From Rhodocollybia butyracea (Eukaryota > Basidiomycota > Agaricomycetes > Agaricales > Omphalotaceae): 64,000 bases of DNA. Below the pieces are notes generated by a model, which was not told the DNA's origin, ran no database searches, and was given only the letters and a program-made list of their open reading frames with translations. Below are positions 10,585-21,306 of this stretch, one piece after another. Every line of letters begins with the position of its first letter. Within the stretch, counting starts at the first letter, position 1. The stretch covers positions 1 through 64,000 of the forward strand of contig JADNRY010000313.1 of assembly GCA_015501585.1 (NCBI GenBank), read 5' to 3'. A program made the translations under genes and the position numbers.

Positions 10585-11238
10585 ATATATTAGTTTCATA
10601 AGTTTTCTCAAATGTTTGAATAAAATTTCAAACTTATCAAATCAAGGTTCTTGTGTGATTTTCATCTGTTTCGCTTTTGCATTCTACTTTTCTCTCTAAC
10701 TTCAACATCACTTATGGAATACAGGGTTTCATAAGTCTTTGCTATTGATAATGTATGCCATCAGAACAAATGAGAATCTAATAATTTTCTTTTGTGACCA
10801 TGTCACAATATCTGATTTCCATAAGTTTTCCTTTTGTTACCCTAACTTATCTTTCTCTTATCCTTCATACCTTTCCATCTGATTTTCATTTGTTTAGTAT
10901 TTGTTTTTACCCTGTTTTCAATTTGTAATCCATCTGTATTCCTTAAGTAGCCTAACTTATAATTCTCATAGCTAAAATATATTGAATCAGTTGCTTTCCA
11001 TATCATTTCTATCTGTATTCCATATATGGTGATCCATTATTATTCAAAACTTGTGCAAAAAGTAGGTTCTATAAGTCTTTCATAGGAATCTCCTTTGTAA
11101 CATGACTTCCACAAGTCATATTCAATGGCTGAGTTCCATAAGTTTTCCAAAAAATTTCCATAAAGTGTGTAACTTATGCATCCATCGTTTTTTGACTGTT
11201 TTTGATTTTAATTACATAAGTTAGGCTAACTTATGTAA
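10585..11238. repeat. AT-rich tract with repeated CATAAGT motifs (right arm)
   Basis: Reverse-complement partner of 3992-4645. The 27-bp palindrome on TTACATAAGTTAG lies at its outer end (11212-11238). The heptamers are largely retained between arms. Confidence 0.5.
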
Positions 11239-12028
11239 GTTTGCACGCAGTGTAGTCTGTAGGGAGCGCACCCCGGCAGCCCTAAAGCCCATCCAACTAG
11301 GTGGTCTCTATCTCATTAATCCTGGGGTCAGCTTCAATAAAGTCCTGCACTAGTTGAAGAGCTTCAGTATCTTTCGGTTCACACTGTACTGGACTCTGAT
11401 TTTTTGCATCCCTGTCTTGGTGGTATCTAGTCTATACACATTTCCTCTCAAGAAACAAACGGAAGGCTTGGAAGAGGACGAATGAACCTGAGGAAGAGGC
11501 AGAAGAATCGACAGAATCCCCGGTCTCTTGGTGGCGGGCACGACAGTTGCTACTACTTCACTTCATCTCCAAAGTCAGGCGCTTGACGCCTTTTTCGTAA
11601 GTCCAACTTGTTTCGCAGAAGCAAGAATCTCATGACTGAATGGCGGTTGTTACTTGAATCACAACTCATCAAAGTGAACTTAGCCCCGGAACAAGAGTAT
11701 ACAAAACGGAGAGCAAACACAACCTATAGAAGTTCTCCTGACTCAATAGGCAAGGTGAAGGCTTTTGCCTCAAAGGGAATATTTTGAGTGTGTAGGTGTC
11801 AAAGACACAAGCAGTGGAGTCTGGAGCTCTCAATAGTGGTCGTGCCCGGCGATCGAGTAACACTGGAGATCTCAGCTTTCTGTGACATTGTGATTGGCAA
11901 GTCCACATAGATCGCTCACCACAAGGTGCAAGAGTGGGTAAAGTAAAGTCGAGACTTCAGTGAGTGCTGAGAGGTCGAGGGGAGGGAAACTGTGAAGCGT
12001 AAATGGCACGCTCAGTGCGTGTTACAGC

Positions 12029-12383
12029 TTAGTACTTAAGATGCTCTATTTCACAAAGACCGACCCGTTTTGCCAAGCGGTATTCAAAATATCTTGAGAG
12101 GGAGAACAGCATTACGAGTCCTGAATGTAATGAAGGCTCGTCCTTATGGCCGGTTTCGCGTGGGAATTCATTCCCGATTAGGGCTGACCTTGCCCAAATT
12201 TGGAAGAATCGTTTCCCCATATTTAGAAATGTCAAAGCGCTTGACATGTGACTTTCTGATGTTACCCAAAACTTTACCGCATCTGATATACTCTTGAACT
12301 TCTTGCACCTCTAATGCACAGATTATCGGTGCTGTACATTCTTTTTGCCACACGGCGTTTATCCATCTTAATAATACTTCCAT
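12029..12383 (-). repeat. Unrecognised dispersed repeat (right arm)
   Basis: Partner of 2114-2467. The single ORF of the left arm is split into two frames here. The part at about 12114-12175 is related to 45651-45712, and GCCACACGGCGTTTAT near 12347 recurs near 46488. Confidence 0.5.
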
Positions 12384-12458
12384 TTTTGTAGCCCCCGCAC
12401 TTTACTTCCTCAGTTTTTTACATTTCGTCGGTGGTCGTTGCAGTGCACTATTCATAAC

Positions 12459-12515
12459 TACTTGCAGGACTCGTACCTGCCACGTGCTTGGCGCGGTGGC
12501 CCACACTCGCAAGTT
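12459..12515 (-). other. tRNA-like A-box/B-box segment (right arm)
   Basis: Reverse-complement partner of 1981-2038, with the same TTGCGAGTGTGG and GGTACGAGTCC strings and T-arm-like hairpin. Confidence 0.35.
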
Positions 12516-12783
12516 GATATGCCTGTGGACCGTATACTGGATGCAAGGTAAGCATCACTGGCTTGTATTACATACCCTCCGAAGTTGACTAATGAGCACC
12601 ATGTGAGTTTATACTCGTGCGGCGGGGTGATAGTCCATTTTTTAACATCGACGCTGACCAAACCCATCTCTCATACAAGCATACAGCATACTACTACTAC
12701 ATTTCAGATGATCCGCTATTTTTATTTGCTTTTTCGACTTAAACTGTACTAAAACTGCCATCCACGCTAGAGCGATACCGAAA

Positions 12784-13593
12784 TTACCCCTCAAGAATCC
12801 AAGTCTGCGCATCCGCATCACTCTTGTTGTAGGGTTGCAGGAAAATCTGAGGTACACTGCTCAGAACGGAGAATCAATTAGTTTGTAATATTGCTTACCC
12901 TGCCAGGAGAAGTACTGCTGTCCATGGTCCAGTACAAGTCCGTTCCCGTAGTTGAAGAAAAAATCCTAGCCATTTACGGTCAGTAAAATGGCTCACGTTT
13001 ATTCACAACCTTACACATACCGTAAGCTCTTCCCTACAAGACCTAGTTGGCCAGTATCACCCACAACAGATATGGTCCAAACAGGCTCTTGAAACTCGGT
13101 GAGCTCAATACTTCCCATATTCTATATGTTTTGAATCAGATCCTAAGTCCTCATAAGATATAGACATACGCTTGGGGAGGCAGAATAACGGAAGTTTGTT
13201 CCTCCGGCTGTTAGAACATGGCTCTTGATGTACATCTTGCTCTCATCTTCGCTGCCTTGTGCCGGGGAGAACGACCACTACGGGATAATGTCAGTCTTCT
13301 GTAAGTCTACATTATGGACAACGTACTTTCTGGCTTTCCGGTACCGGGCTACCTTTAAAACTGGGAACAAGTGCCATGTTGCTAGAACTGACCTGCACAT
13401 CCGCAACCTGAAAGTTCCTAACGTTCAAGAGCATGCCTGACATTAAGGCTTCAACATTCGGGGGAGGTCCACCATTAAAAAGTGCAGGGTCCGGAGGCAG
13501 CCCACCGAAAAAAGGAGGTGGTCCACCAAATGGCGGTCCACCACCGAAAAATGGAGGTGGTCCACCGAATCCAAATGGATTATCAAATCCCAT
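12784..13593 (-). CDS. Beta-trefoil (ricin-B-lectin-like) protein with G/P-rich N-terminus
   Basis: Five exons join in frame across four GT-AG introns (13593-13327, 13277-13170, 13121-13021, 12965-12899, 12846-12784) to give 201 residues. Residues 1-45 are Gly/Pro/Phe-rich (repeats of GGPPPFFGG). The rest reads as three beta-trefoil lobes, each ending in a degenerate QxW-type position: SQKWSF, then EPVWTIS, then AQTWILEG at the C-terminus. Such domains usually bind glycans or other ligands; some fungal ones inhibit proteases. There is no signal peptide, as is usual for cytosolic fungal lectins. The gene is divergent from the ORF at 13759, with 165 bp between the two ATGs. Fold assignment is by pattern only. 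Confidence 0.65.
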
Positions 13594-13758
13594 TGCTGGC
13601 TTAAATTGAGGGTTGAGGGAAGTAGTGTTTAGATCGTACACGATATCGGATGGACTTTTATACTTTCACCAAGGCCAGTTTAGAAGGGGCAGTTCAGGTG
13701 TAAAATAATCGTCAGCTGTGAGTATTTTCGTCACAGCGGATAAACTCCATCATGATCA

Positions 13759-14052
13759 ATGACTCAAGTTGTGACAGTATCTGGCATTGTACATGGAAGT
13801 AAGAATACTGGCGCTCACAGGGAATTGATTTTAAGCGCCAATGAGGCACGATCCGATGCAAGGTACATTGAAGCGCTGATCGGCCTGCACTACAACCTTG
13901 ATATGTTATTGGGTCTAGAAGTACCTACATGCTGCGGCCAGAACCGAATCGTCGAGTTGAGTCGCAATTCTGGGACTGAAGATGCCATTAGACAGAATTA
14001 TCAAATATGTGGTGCAGTACTTCAATTAGAGTCAAGTAACAGTCTCGAGTGA
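13759..14052 (+). CDS. Small hypothetical protein (97 residues)
   Basis: An ATG-started ORF divergently placed to the beta-trefoil gene; the 165-bp interval would serve as a shared promoter. No domain is recognised. The ORF has a balanced composition with a central ALIGLHYNLDMLLGLEVP stretch and no signal peptide or membrane segment. The left-arm copy is broken by a 2-nt deletion, so coding status rests only on one intact frame. It could also be the first exon of a longer gene. Confidence 0.3.
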   Translation: MTQVVTVSGIVHGSKNTGAHRELILSANEARSDARYIEALIGLHYNLDMLLGLEVPTCCGQNRIVELSRNSGTEDAIRQNYQICGAVLQLESSNSLE

Positions 14053-14523
14053 CCATCAAAGGCTAGGCCACAAAGGGAAACATTTGCTCTCGGTAAAGTT
14101 CAGAGCCGACAGCTGGCGGACAAGATATATTGACATCAACAGCTGAGTTTAGAATTTAGTGGACTAGATGCCCTTTCAAGGTGCCATTCAAGGGAAACAG
14201 GTGAATGGAAGGAGATAGGAATAGAATGGTCAATAAGATCGATGAGAAGGAAGATGCCCGAAGATTGGTACACTCCTTGAACACTCAAAGCCTTAGTCTT
14301 CATATACATACACCTACTAAATTCTGTGGCACAAATTGACTACTTATAAGTTATTCTGTCTTGCCGACTAATGATTGGCAAGCTCAAGGCCTACATATGG
14401 TCTTTACAGCTCGAGTTGGAACACCTACCGTAGCTCCCAATAATAGTACTTGATGTCGTTCGTCAGTCGATGGAGAATGATTAATGACAGCTAGAAGGAA
14501 AAGAAGGCGCCTGCGCAAACTAT

Positions 14524-15821
14524 TAGCGCTTTGTACAGCTTCAATCTCCTCCATGCTTTTATTGATAGCTTTGAGTGATCAAGATTCAAAAATACAAGGC
14601 CTAGGCCTCAAAGGGAAAAGTTTACTCTCGGTGAAGTTCAGAGCCGACTTACTTATCATCTGCAATAATAGCTGTCAACGTGGCTCAGCGCTAACTACAT
14701 AGGTCGATTGGCTGAGAATAGAGGAAAAGCACTCTATGTGACTCGCCCCAATACACATGTGCCCCCATTTGAGGTTTTTTCCATCACCATCACTGGAGTA
14801 CTTCACGGTGGGGGGAAGGGTTTCCCGTGTGGTGATGACTGGCGTGGTTTCCACGATAAGGGTTCACGAAGGAGCCAGCACACAGTAGTATAGGCAGTGT
14901 CGTCAGGAGTTTGAACTTGTATAGATCCATATGAATTGGCATTGAAAGATGTTTTGCGATTACAGGCAACGCCGAGAATTGCAGACTGCCAGAGTGCTTG
15001 TTAACTATCTGAATGAAGCAATTTCAAACAATAAGGGTGGGCCGAATGGGGCCTGTTGAACTCTCACCAACAGCGCTTACCAGGCCAATGGCCTATCTTT
15101 CTCTCTTTTCCCTGTATGAAGATTCTCCGGAAGTCACCGATGAGATCGAACAAATGCAAATTTGAATTCAACTCTAGGATTGAAGGAAGGAAGAAAGTGA
15201 ACTAATCAGCACGGTCCAAAATACTAGATCGCTTCGTGCTATCACCAGATAGAAGGGTGAACGTTTTGAAAGTGTCATCCAAGGTTATGTGTCGATCATG
15301 CAGCAGTCGTTTTTGAGGGGTATGTTTGAGTGCTCAACTTGGAATGTGGCCGGTCTTGTAAAAAGTTCACAAGCTTAATTTCGGTGGTAACAGGGCCAAG
15401 TTAACATTAGGGTGGTGTTCAATGGGTTCAATTGTCATTGAGCAGCGAGTGCTATTCGTTGCACGAACCTTCGGCGTCTTCTTATCGACCTCCTGATCGA
15501 CCACTCTATTCCTTGCTTCCATTCATGATCATCTATCTCACCTATTTCCCTTGAATGATGGCACCTTGAATGGGTGGTGCGCTGCGCTTAATCCTATTCT
15601 AAAGTGTCTGATATTCCGTGTTAAGTGCCTGACTCAGCGCTTCTAGAGGAGCATAATGAAGACACTTCTTTGGGAGCTTCTTTGGAAGGAGTTTACGGGC
15701 CTTTAGGGACCTTCCCATGTTGACTGCCTGACTCAGCGTTTCTAGAGGAGCATATACATAGCGAAGGCACTACTTTTTGAACCGAACTTAAAACATCTTC
15801 GCAATATCACATCTGCCAAAG
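14524..15821. other. Intergenic, with degenerate fragments of the palindrome arm
   Basis: No gene is supported. A stretch near 14570-14660 repeats 14055-14120 in the same orientation (both carry CTCGGTRAAGTTCAGAGCCG). A stretch at 15460-15610 is a diverged relative of about 250-385 in the left arm (shared TTTCCCTTGAATG). A tandem-like pair with GCCTGACTCAGCGYTTCTAG lies near 15628 and 15724, just upstream of the next gene. Confidence 0.5.
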
Positions 15822-16645
15822 ATGGCGCCCATTCACGCGCATTATGTTTCCGCCGACTCCGTTTCTGCAACCATCGGCAATACATCTCGTCCGGTCAGAG
15901 TCAAGGAAATCGATGCTCTTGGATGGAAGCCAATGTTTCTTGATGGTAGTGGCGATGGACTTGTAAAGGCTGCCCAATCCCAGGCACAAGAATTAGGATA
16001 CCCCGTTACGCAGGAGGGTTGCGCCGTTGGATTCAACTTGGAACCTGACAAAAATGCAACAAAATTTACTACAGAGGTGAATCAACTAACATTTTTCCCC
16101 ATCCAAAATGCGCTCACTTCCCATTCTAGCTGGCGGCCTTATTGACGAAAATACAACATTCAGCAAACGGGTGAGGATATCTCTATGTTGTCTACTTCTG
16201 TTACATGTAACTGGCTCTATCTGTAGCAATCTATGCACGACAAAGGATACTCTTGTTGTTGTGACCGACGGAAGTCCAGGACCCCCTTATCTACACATTG
16301 AAAGTGAATACTCTCTGTAGCTCATGCCACTAAGACTATGATCTAACTACACCCTGACTATGCCTTCAGATGTTGCCGCAAAGGCTTGGATTCACCTCAA
16401 AGCCGTTCCAGGGATGTTCATTCGCTTCCCAGCAGGGGCAAAATTCCGCCTCATTTTCGATGAGAATAACAGCAAAGTGGCGGCAACTGCGTTTTTTAAA
16501 GTGAGCCTGTTTTCTATCTCATATTGAGCATACCGACTCTGAGGATGGGATAGGAAACGATATACAAGTTTGGCCTTCTTACGCAAAGGAGATCGACAAT
16601 GACCTGATCCGTCACGCTTATCTCAATGCTCAGGCTCGTGGATAA
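15822..16645 (+). CDS. Acireductone dioxygenase-like cupin lacking metal ligands
   Basis: Five exons (15822-16076, 16130-16170, 16227-16303, 16370-16500, 16544-16645) join in frame to 201 residues, close to the ~180 of the ARD family. The C-terminal half follows ARD closely: AWIHLKAVPGMFIRFPAGAKFRL then DENN, against the family pattern WIRI...GDLIVLPAGIYHRF...DENN. ARD normally oxidises acireductone in the methionine salvage pathway with Fe or Ni held by an HxH...E...H set. Here the final His (PAGIYH) is replaced (PAGAKF) and no HxH is seen upstream, so catalysis is unlikely. No further copy of this gene was noticed in the window. Other cupins are possible. Confidence 0.55.
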
Positions 16646-17026
16646 ATCTGAGAACTTCAGAGAAGAAACCGCAAATGCCTCTAAACTAAATTGAATGTAA
16701 CATTAAGATATTCTGTTAAAATGTACTTGAAGCAAAAATTTCTCCATAGCATTTACTTTCGAAAGTGGGAAAGTCTTTGATGGAGGAGCTCTGACAGCCG
16801 TATGAAAACGGGATCGAAGCTCACGGACAGGGTCAAGTATAAGCGTAAACTGGTTCCACAGTACTTGCATATCTTTTGTATGAGCGAACACCTATCTGTA
16901 AGTTTGCACGTCCCCAACACTTTGTCTGGCTGATTTTGACTGCCTAAATAGGTAGTTGCGATCCACTGGCATCTTTCTCTGGCCTTGAAAACAAACCTCA
17001 CACTTGCCCAATTTCAGTACTAGAGT
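16646..17026. other. Intergenic, nothing recognised
   Basis: I see no gene, repeat or structured element in this interval. The short minus-strand ORFs have no family resemblance and are not conserved elsewhere in the window. Confidence 0.5.
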
Positions 17027-17215
17027 CTCGACTTCACCCACTCTTGTACTGGGTGAGCAATCTATGCGGACTTGCCATTCACAATGGCACAGAGTGAGAT
17101 CCCCAGTGTTAATCACAAGTTTTGTTCACCGGGCACGAAGAGCACTACCGACTGCGCAGATTGTATCTTTGACGCCTGGCACTCTCGAAATGTTCCGTTC
17201 GAGGTAAAATCATTG
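17027..17215 (+). repeat. Diverged copy of a palindrome-arm repeat
   Basis: Aligns with 2540-2745 of the left arm (and its right-arm partner) through GTCTCGACTT, the CCCACTCTTG context, GGACTTGCCA and TTGTATCTTTGACGCC-like strings. It lies at the left border of the long degenerate block that begins at about 17220. Confidence 0.6.
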
Positions 17216-17219
17216 ACAA

Positions 17220-18420
17220 TCGACCCGGGAGAGCCTAGTTGGCGCTGCTCTCTGTCCGAGAGAATCTTCGTGCTCTGAACTCAAGCCCCACTTGAAGACT
17301 GAAAGACTTCGTGGGATCCCCACAAGTCCGTCGACACCGTATTGGACAACTTTGAGGAGAGGAAGAGACAGTTGAGTTGACGGGTATGGGCAAAGAGAAG
17401 TCGAGCAAGAGAAGAAACGGGGACAAATCCTGGGGAGGTGTGGTGTATGCTCAGAGTCTATGCCAAAGCATCCATTCCGGCAAGCAGAAAAACAGGAGAA
17501 TTGAAAACCCATATACAAGCACATTTCCTGCAGTGCCTGACGCACCTGGCGAGTAAAATGCTTGCGAGACGGCATCAGAAAAGAGGAGATCCAAGTCTTA
17601 GGTACATCACCCGATATTCCTTTGCTTCGCACTACCTGGAACCGCTGGAAATGATTGCGTGATTGACAGCGCTGGCGGGTCCTCTTCAAAAGCAATATAA
17701 TGAGGACACAATCTGCAAGAGCCAGAAGAACTAGGCTTCTGAGCATGGGGTGTAGACTGGTTTTTCAGTATGGAGTTGGTAGAAATACTTACCTTGCGTC
17801 GTCCCAGTTAGTGGATATGTTGGCGTACCCGAGCCGTAAGGGTCAAGGTAGCACCAGCTACTAATGGGCGTGGTTCTGGAGACCGGCGAGCCGTAGACAG
17901 TCATCTTGTAGCCCAAATTGATCGAGCATCGAGTCGTCAGAAGGCTCACAATCAGTCAAGACTTTGTGCATAATGACATTCAGATAAATTTGAGCGTGAG
18001 ATACACCCAGTTCACTGTTTGTGGCTTCTTTAAATTCGGGCTTGACGGATGAATAGACTTGAAGAAAGATAAGATACCAAATGACTCGGAATCAGCTCGG
18101 AATTGAGAGTGAACGAGGTGAGGCCATCCTGGGTTGGACGGACGCTATTAGTATTAGAAGTCTGTGATTCATGTGTAAGTAATCATTGACCCATAGACCA
18201 GATCTTGGGATACTACGTAGACTACATGCTCGCACGTTGAAGAGTTCGAGGTGGTTTGAATTGACGCCAAAATCACAACATAAGCGCCCATCACTATCAC
18301 TCTGTCCCACTTGCTCAACCAACACGACTCAAGCATCGAGCAAGAAACGCGTCGATCACTCAACGTCAACGTTTCAATTTCAGCGCGCACATCCTGAGCG
18401 CTCAACTTGACATCCACAGT
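17220..18420 (-). pseudogene. Degenerate gene X, copy A
   Basis: Related at low identity, collinearly, to 28510-29602. On the minus strand, shared pieces run EHVVYVVSQDLV (about 18195), then NSELGVSHAQ-like (about 18000), then TTRCSINLGYKMTVYGSP (about 17930-17880), then a hydrophobic LVLLALADCVLIILLL stretch (about 17740). Putative donor sites follow some of these. Frames shift repeatedly, so both copies look dead. I do not recognise the family. Comparing the two copies is the only evidence that it was a gene. Confidence 0.4.
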
Positions 18421-18429
18421 AAAACCTTG

Positions 18430-19480
18430 GCAATGCTATCGTTGTGCAATCCGTTTTCCGGTACAGACTGGCATCTACAGACGATCCGAGTCCAACCAGG
18501 TGGCTTTTGTCTCGGTAATTCCGGAGGTAAGCTTCAATAAAATAATGACCAATCAGCTGAGAAGTCTTCAAGTTTCCAGACATCTTTCGGTTACTATAGG
18601 GAACTCTGTCCTGTCTTTGTGGTATACGCCTCCCTCAACATCAACCTTGCCTTTTCTTCGGAGAAGAATATCATGCGGATCTTGGATTAGAAGAAGCAGA
18701 TGTCGATGAACCGAGAGAGCTATAGTGGCTATCATTCTTCCTCGCTAGTATGACGTGGCTCTGCGCTGATATCACTCACCGGAGGCCTCACCGGCACCTT
18801 CAACAACCTCCGTGCCGTCTTACTCTCGCTGGCTTCGAATTCAGCCGCCCATATCATCTGAATTCCACAATTTACATCACTCGAAGCCCAGCTCCAAAGA
18901 ACGCAGGGCGTTCCCGAGTCACCTTTGCTTTCCTTGTTTTATCTCCTCCGTCCTCTTATCAATATCCCTCATCGAATCAGCGCCGTCATATCATCCGCGA
19001 TAGTAGGATACATCCTAACGGGGCTTTACATGGTGGACATTTCTTCACGAGTACTGGGTGCCGCATTTGTGGAAGCGATTAGTGTTATGGTCGGGATGCT
19101 GAGGTGAGTTCTTTGTTGTTGCATCTAGGGATTGTTCTGACGTTTGCTTTAGTGTCCGGCCCTCTTCGTTAAATAACCTGATATATCTCCTCGCAGTCCC
19201 TGGGTTCACATATCCGACCATTTGTCGCTTTATACACCGGACATACTGCTTCGTTACCCCAGTTACTGCAAATGTACCGCTTCAGGTCTCGTAAATTCTC
19301 CTGGAGCACCATACGTGTTTCGATGTTCCTACTAGACTGTGGTTTGGTGCTTCAGAGGAAGACGAATTCTTACAGCGTTACAAGCAATTTATTTAAATAC
19401 ACGATGTACAGAAGCCCAGTCCGCAAACAGAATTACGGTCATAGAGATGGCTATGTACAGACCTTCGTCGCGTGATAATT
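18430..19480 (+). repeat. Degenerate block A, middle part with a small membrane-protein ORF
   Basis: Related to 29620-30480 and, from about 18560 on, to 60380-61610. One conserved strip (TTTCCAGACATCTTTCGGTT, near 18574) also occurs near 11367 in the palindrome arm. A frame near 18925-19107 encodes AVISSAIVGYILTGLY followed by a second hydrophobic stretch and then a conserved intron donor (GTGAGTTCTTTG). The same membrane segment recurs at 30139 and 60800. Copies differ in frame, so they are treated as relics of a small two-span membrane protein gene. Confidence 0.5.
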
Positions 19481-19539
19481 CATGAACCTGTCTAACCAAA
19501 CTAGAAGTGAGAATGCTTGCTCCCTACATGAATGCCATT

Positions 19540-20865
19540 CCTCATTAGATGTTCGGTAGCTGAAGATAACGAAAGTACATACCCAACGACAAGCGCAGTA
19601 AGCGTTGGCGTCAATATTGAGAGGTATGGTGTCCTTATCTATTAAGGAATCAGATTATCAGTGAACCTTTGCGAGTAGGCGTCCTGAAACATACCAGCTA
19701 CTCTCCGAGCTGCCCGCCCAACACCAACAACACCACCACCTATTCAAACATTCAATTTCATTGCGCGTTTACTAAGATACAGGAGATGAAATAGCGTAGC
19801 TCGCTCGCCGAATGCCGCATTGTCAATACCACAGAACACAAAGGAGTTGTGAGGTGGAAGCAAGCTCTGCCTTTGATCGCTGTTCATCGATCATCATCCG
19901 CTTTCCGCTACTGGCCCTGAGGTATGGTGGAAATGTGCTGCACTACGCACTTCTGCAACGTGAAGCTTTGAAGTTCCAAGTACCAGATGGATTTCGAGAT
20001 GCCAAATTTGCAATCGATTTCATTCCGGCGAGCCAACTTACGCCCAAGGGTGTAGCACGGCTGGCGGAGCATGGTGCAGGATGATGAACGAGGGAAAGAG
20101 GAAGGAGAAGGAGCAGAAGCGAGGACGTGGAGAACGTACTCTTCCAAATACGCAGGCTGTGATTTATGACTTCTGGACCTGATTGAGGACTACGCTGTCA
20201 AACTCGGTTTATGAAGCGTCGCGACAACAAGATATGCATCTCTGCGCGGAGGGAGATGACCCGCTGGAAGGGATGGACAAAAGCTGAGAGAACTGACGCG
20301 CTGACGAGGGTAAGGAGGAGGCAGAACGGGAAAGTCGGTTTGGATTTTACAAGGAGGAAGTGGTGATGCACGAAGATAAAGTTTGTTTCGCTTCGCTTCA
20401 ACATTTGTCTTTTCGGGATACATAATGGGATCCGTTTGACTTGAATGACATCTTCGCCATGAACTAGCCACTGAACGAAGAAACAGTAATTTGGGCCTTA
20501 TAAAAGATGTTCCACCATTGCAGAACGAAGTCACAGAAGATGTAGTGGCCGACGCGCTGTAGTAGGAGCAGAATTTGTAGTACAAATCGTGCAGCAGGGA
20601 CGCATTCAACTCGTGAAATTCTGGAGACTGTCCAAAGCAACGTTCGGTGCTGCTCACAGTCATGACTCTTCTCTCGTTCTCGGAAAGATTCCCAACATAC
20701 CCTTGATGTGCTTTACGTGTTTTGGGATGTGTCGGACCAGCAAGAGTAGGGCAAGATACGGTCTAAGGAATAAGGCAGAAAGAACCAAGGCCGACGCTAT
20801 CAATCTGAACATGACGCCAAAAATTGTTCACAGAGAACCCCGTTGAGCACTGATAGAACGGCGAG
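19540..20865 (+). repeat. Module Q, copy A (upstream of NLR1)
   Basis: Homologous stretches lie at 30530-31050 (same orientation), 61680-62640 (same orientation), and 40545-41930 and 58240-59640 (opposite orientation). Shared landmarks include CCAACGACAAGCG (19590), a TTCATTCCGGCGAGCCA-type string (20020), ATGAAGCGTCGCGAC (20211) and CAACGTTCGGTGCTGCTCACAGTC-type (20637). No open frame is shared between copies. Its right end lies about 440 bp before the NLR start. Confidence 0.55.
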
Positions 20866-21306
20866 GATTGGAAGATCATAGAGATTTGAGTTATAGACGA
20901 CCTAAAAAATGGAACAGACCGTTGGCAGTCACATACACAGTTATTAATTTATTCTTGCATTCGTCGCTGACTCTGCCCATTCTTCTTTCCGCCAACTGAA
21001 CATAACCGCTGACGAACTAAGCGTAGACGCACGCCGGCTGAGAAGGACACGAGGTTCGGGCTTGTAAAAATCTTCGCATGCCTCTAGCGCTGGACATGAT
21101 ACTGCACAAGGTTCCTTCGGATTGCACTGCATATGAAAGAGATAGCGGGTGTGGATAACGAAATCGACTCGGAAAAGTGTCAATGAACCCGATCCCGAGC
21201 GATCCCGTGCCTCTTTCATCACTTATGTAAAACAAATGTCACTACGTTGTTATCGCACCACCATCTTCGCAGGAATCTTTCGTGAATCCAGTACTATTGT
21301 TTCAAC

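Larger units (their letters stand above)
9528..14523 (-). repeat. Right arm of the ~14.5 kb inverted repeat
   Basis: Reverse-complement copy of the left arm. It keeps intact versions of the two genes that are broken in the left arm, has a single clean GTGTTTGCTC site where the left arm carries a 724-bp insertion, and has only about 420 bp of the 9-bp minisatellite against about 1650 bp on the left. The conserved 63-codon ORF lies at 11350-11541 on the minus strand. Where the partner arm leaves the window (14524), it cannot be decided whether homology goes on. Confidence 0.95.
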
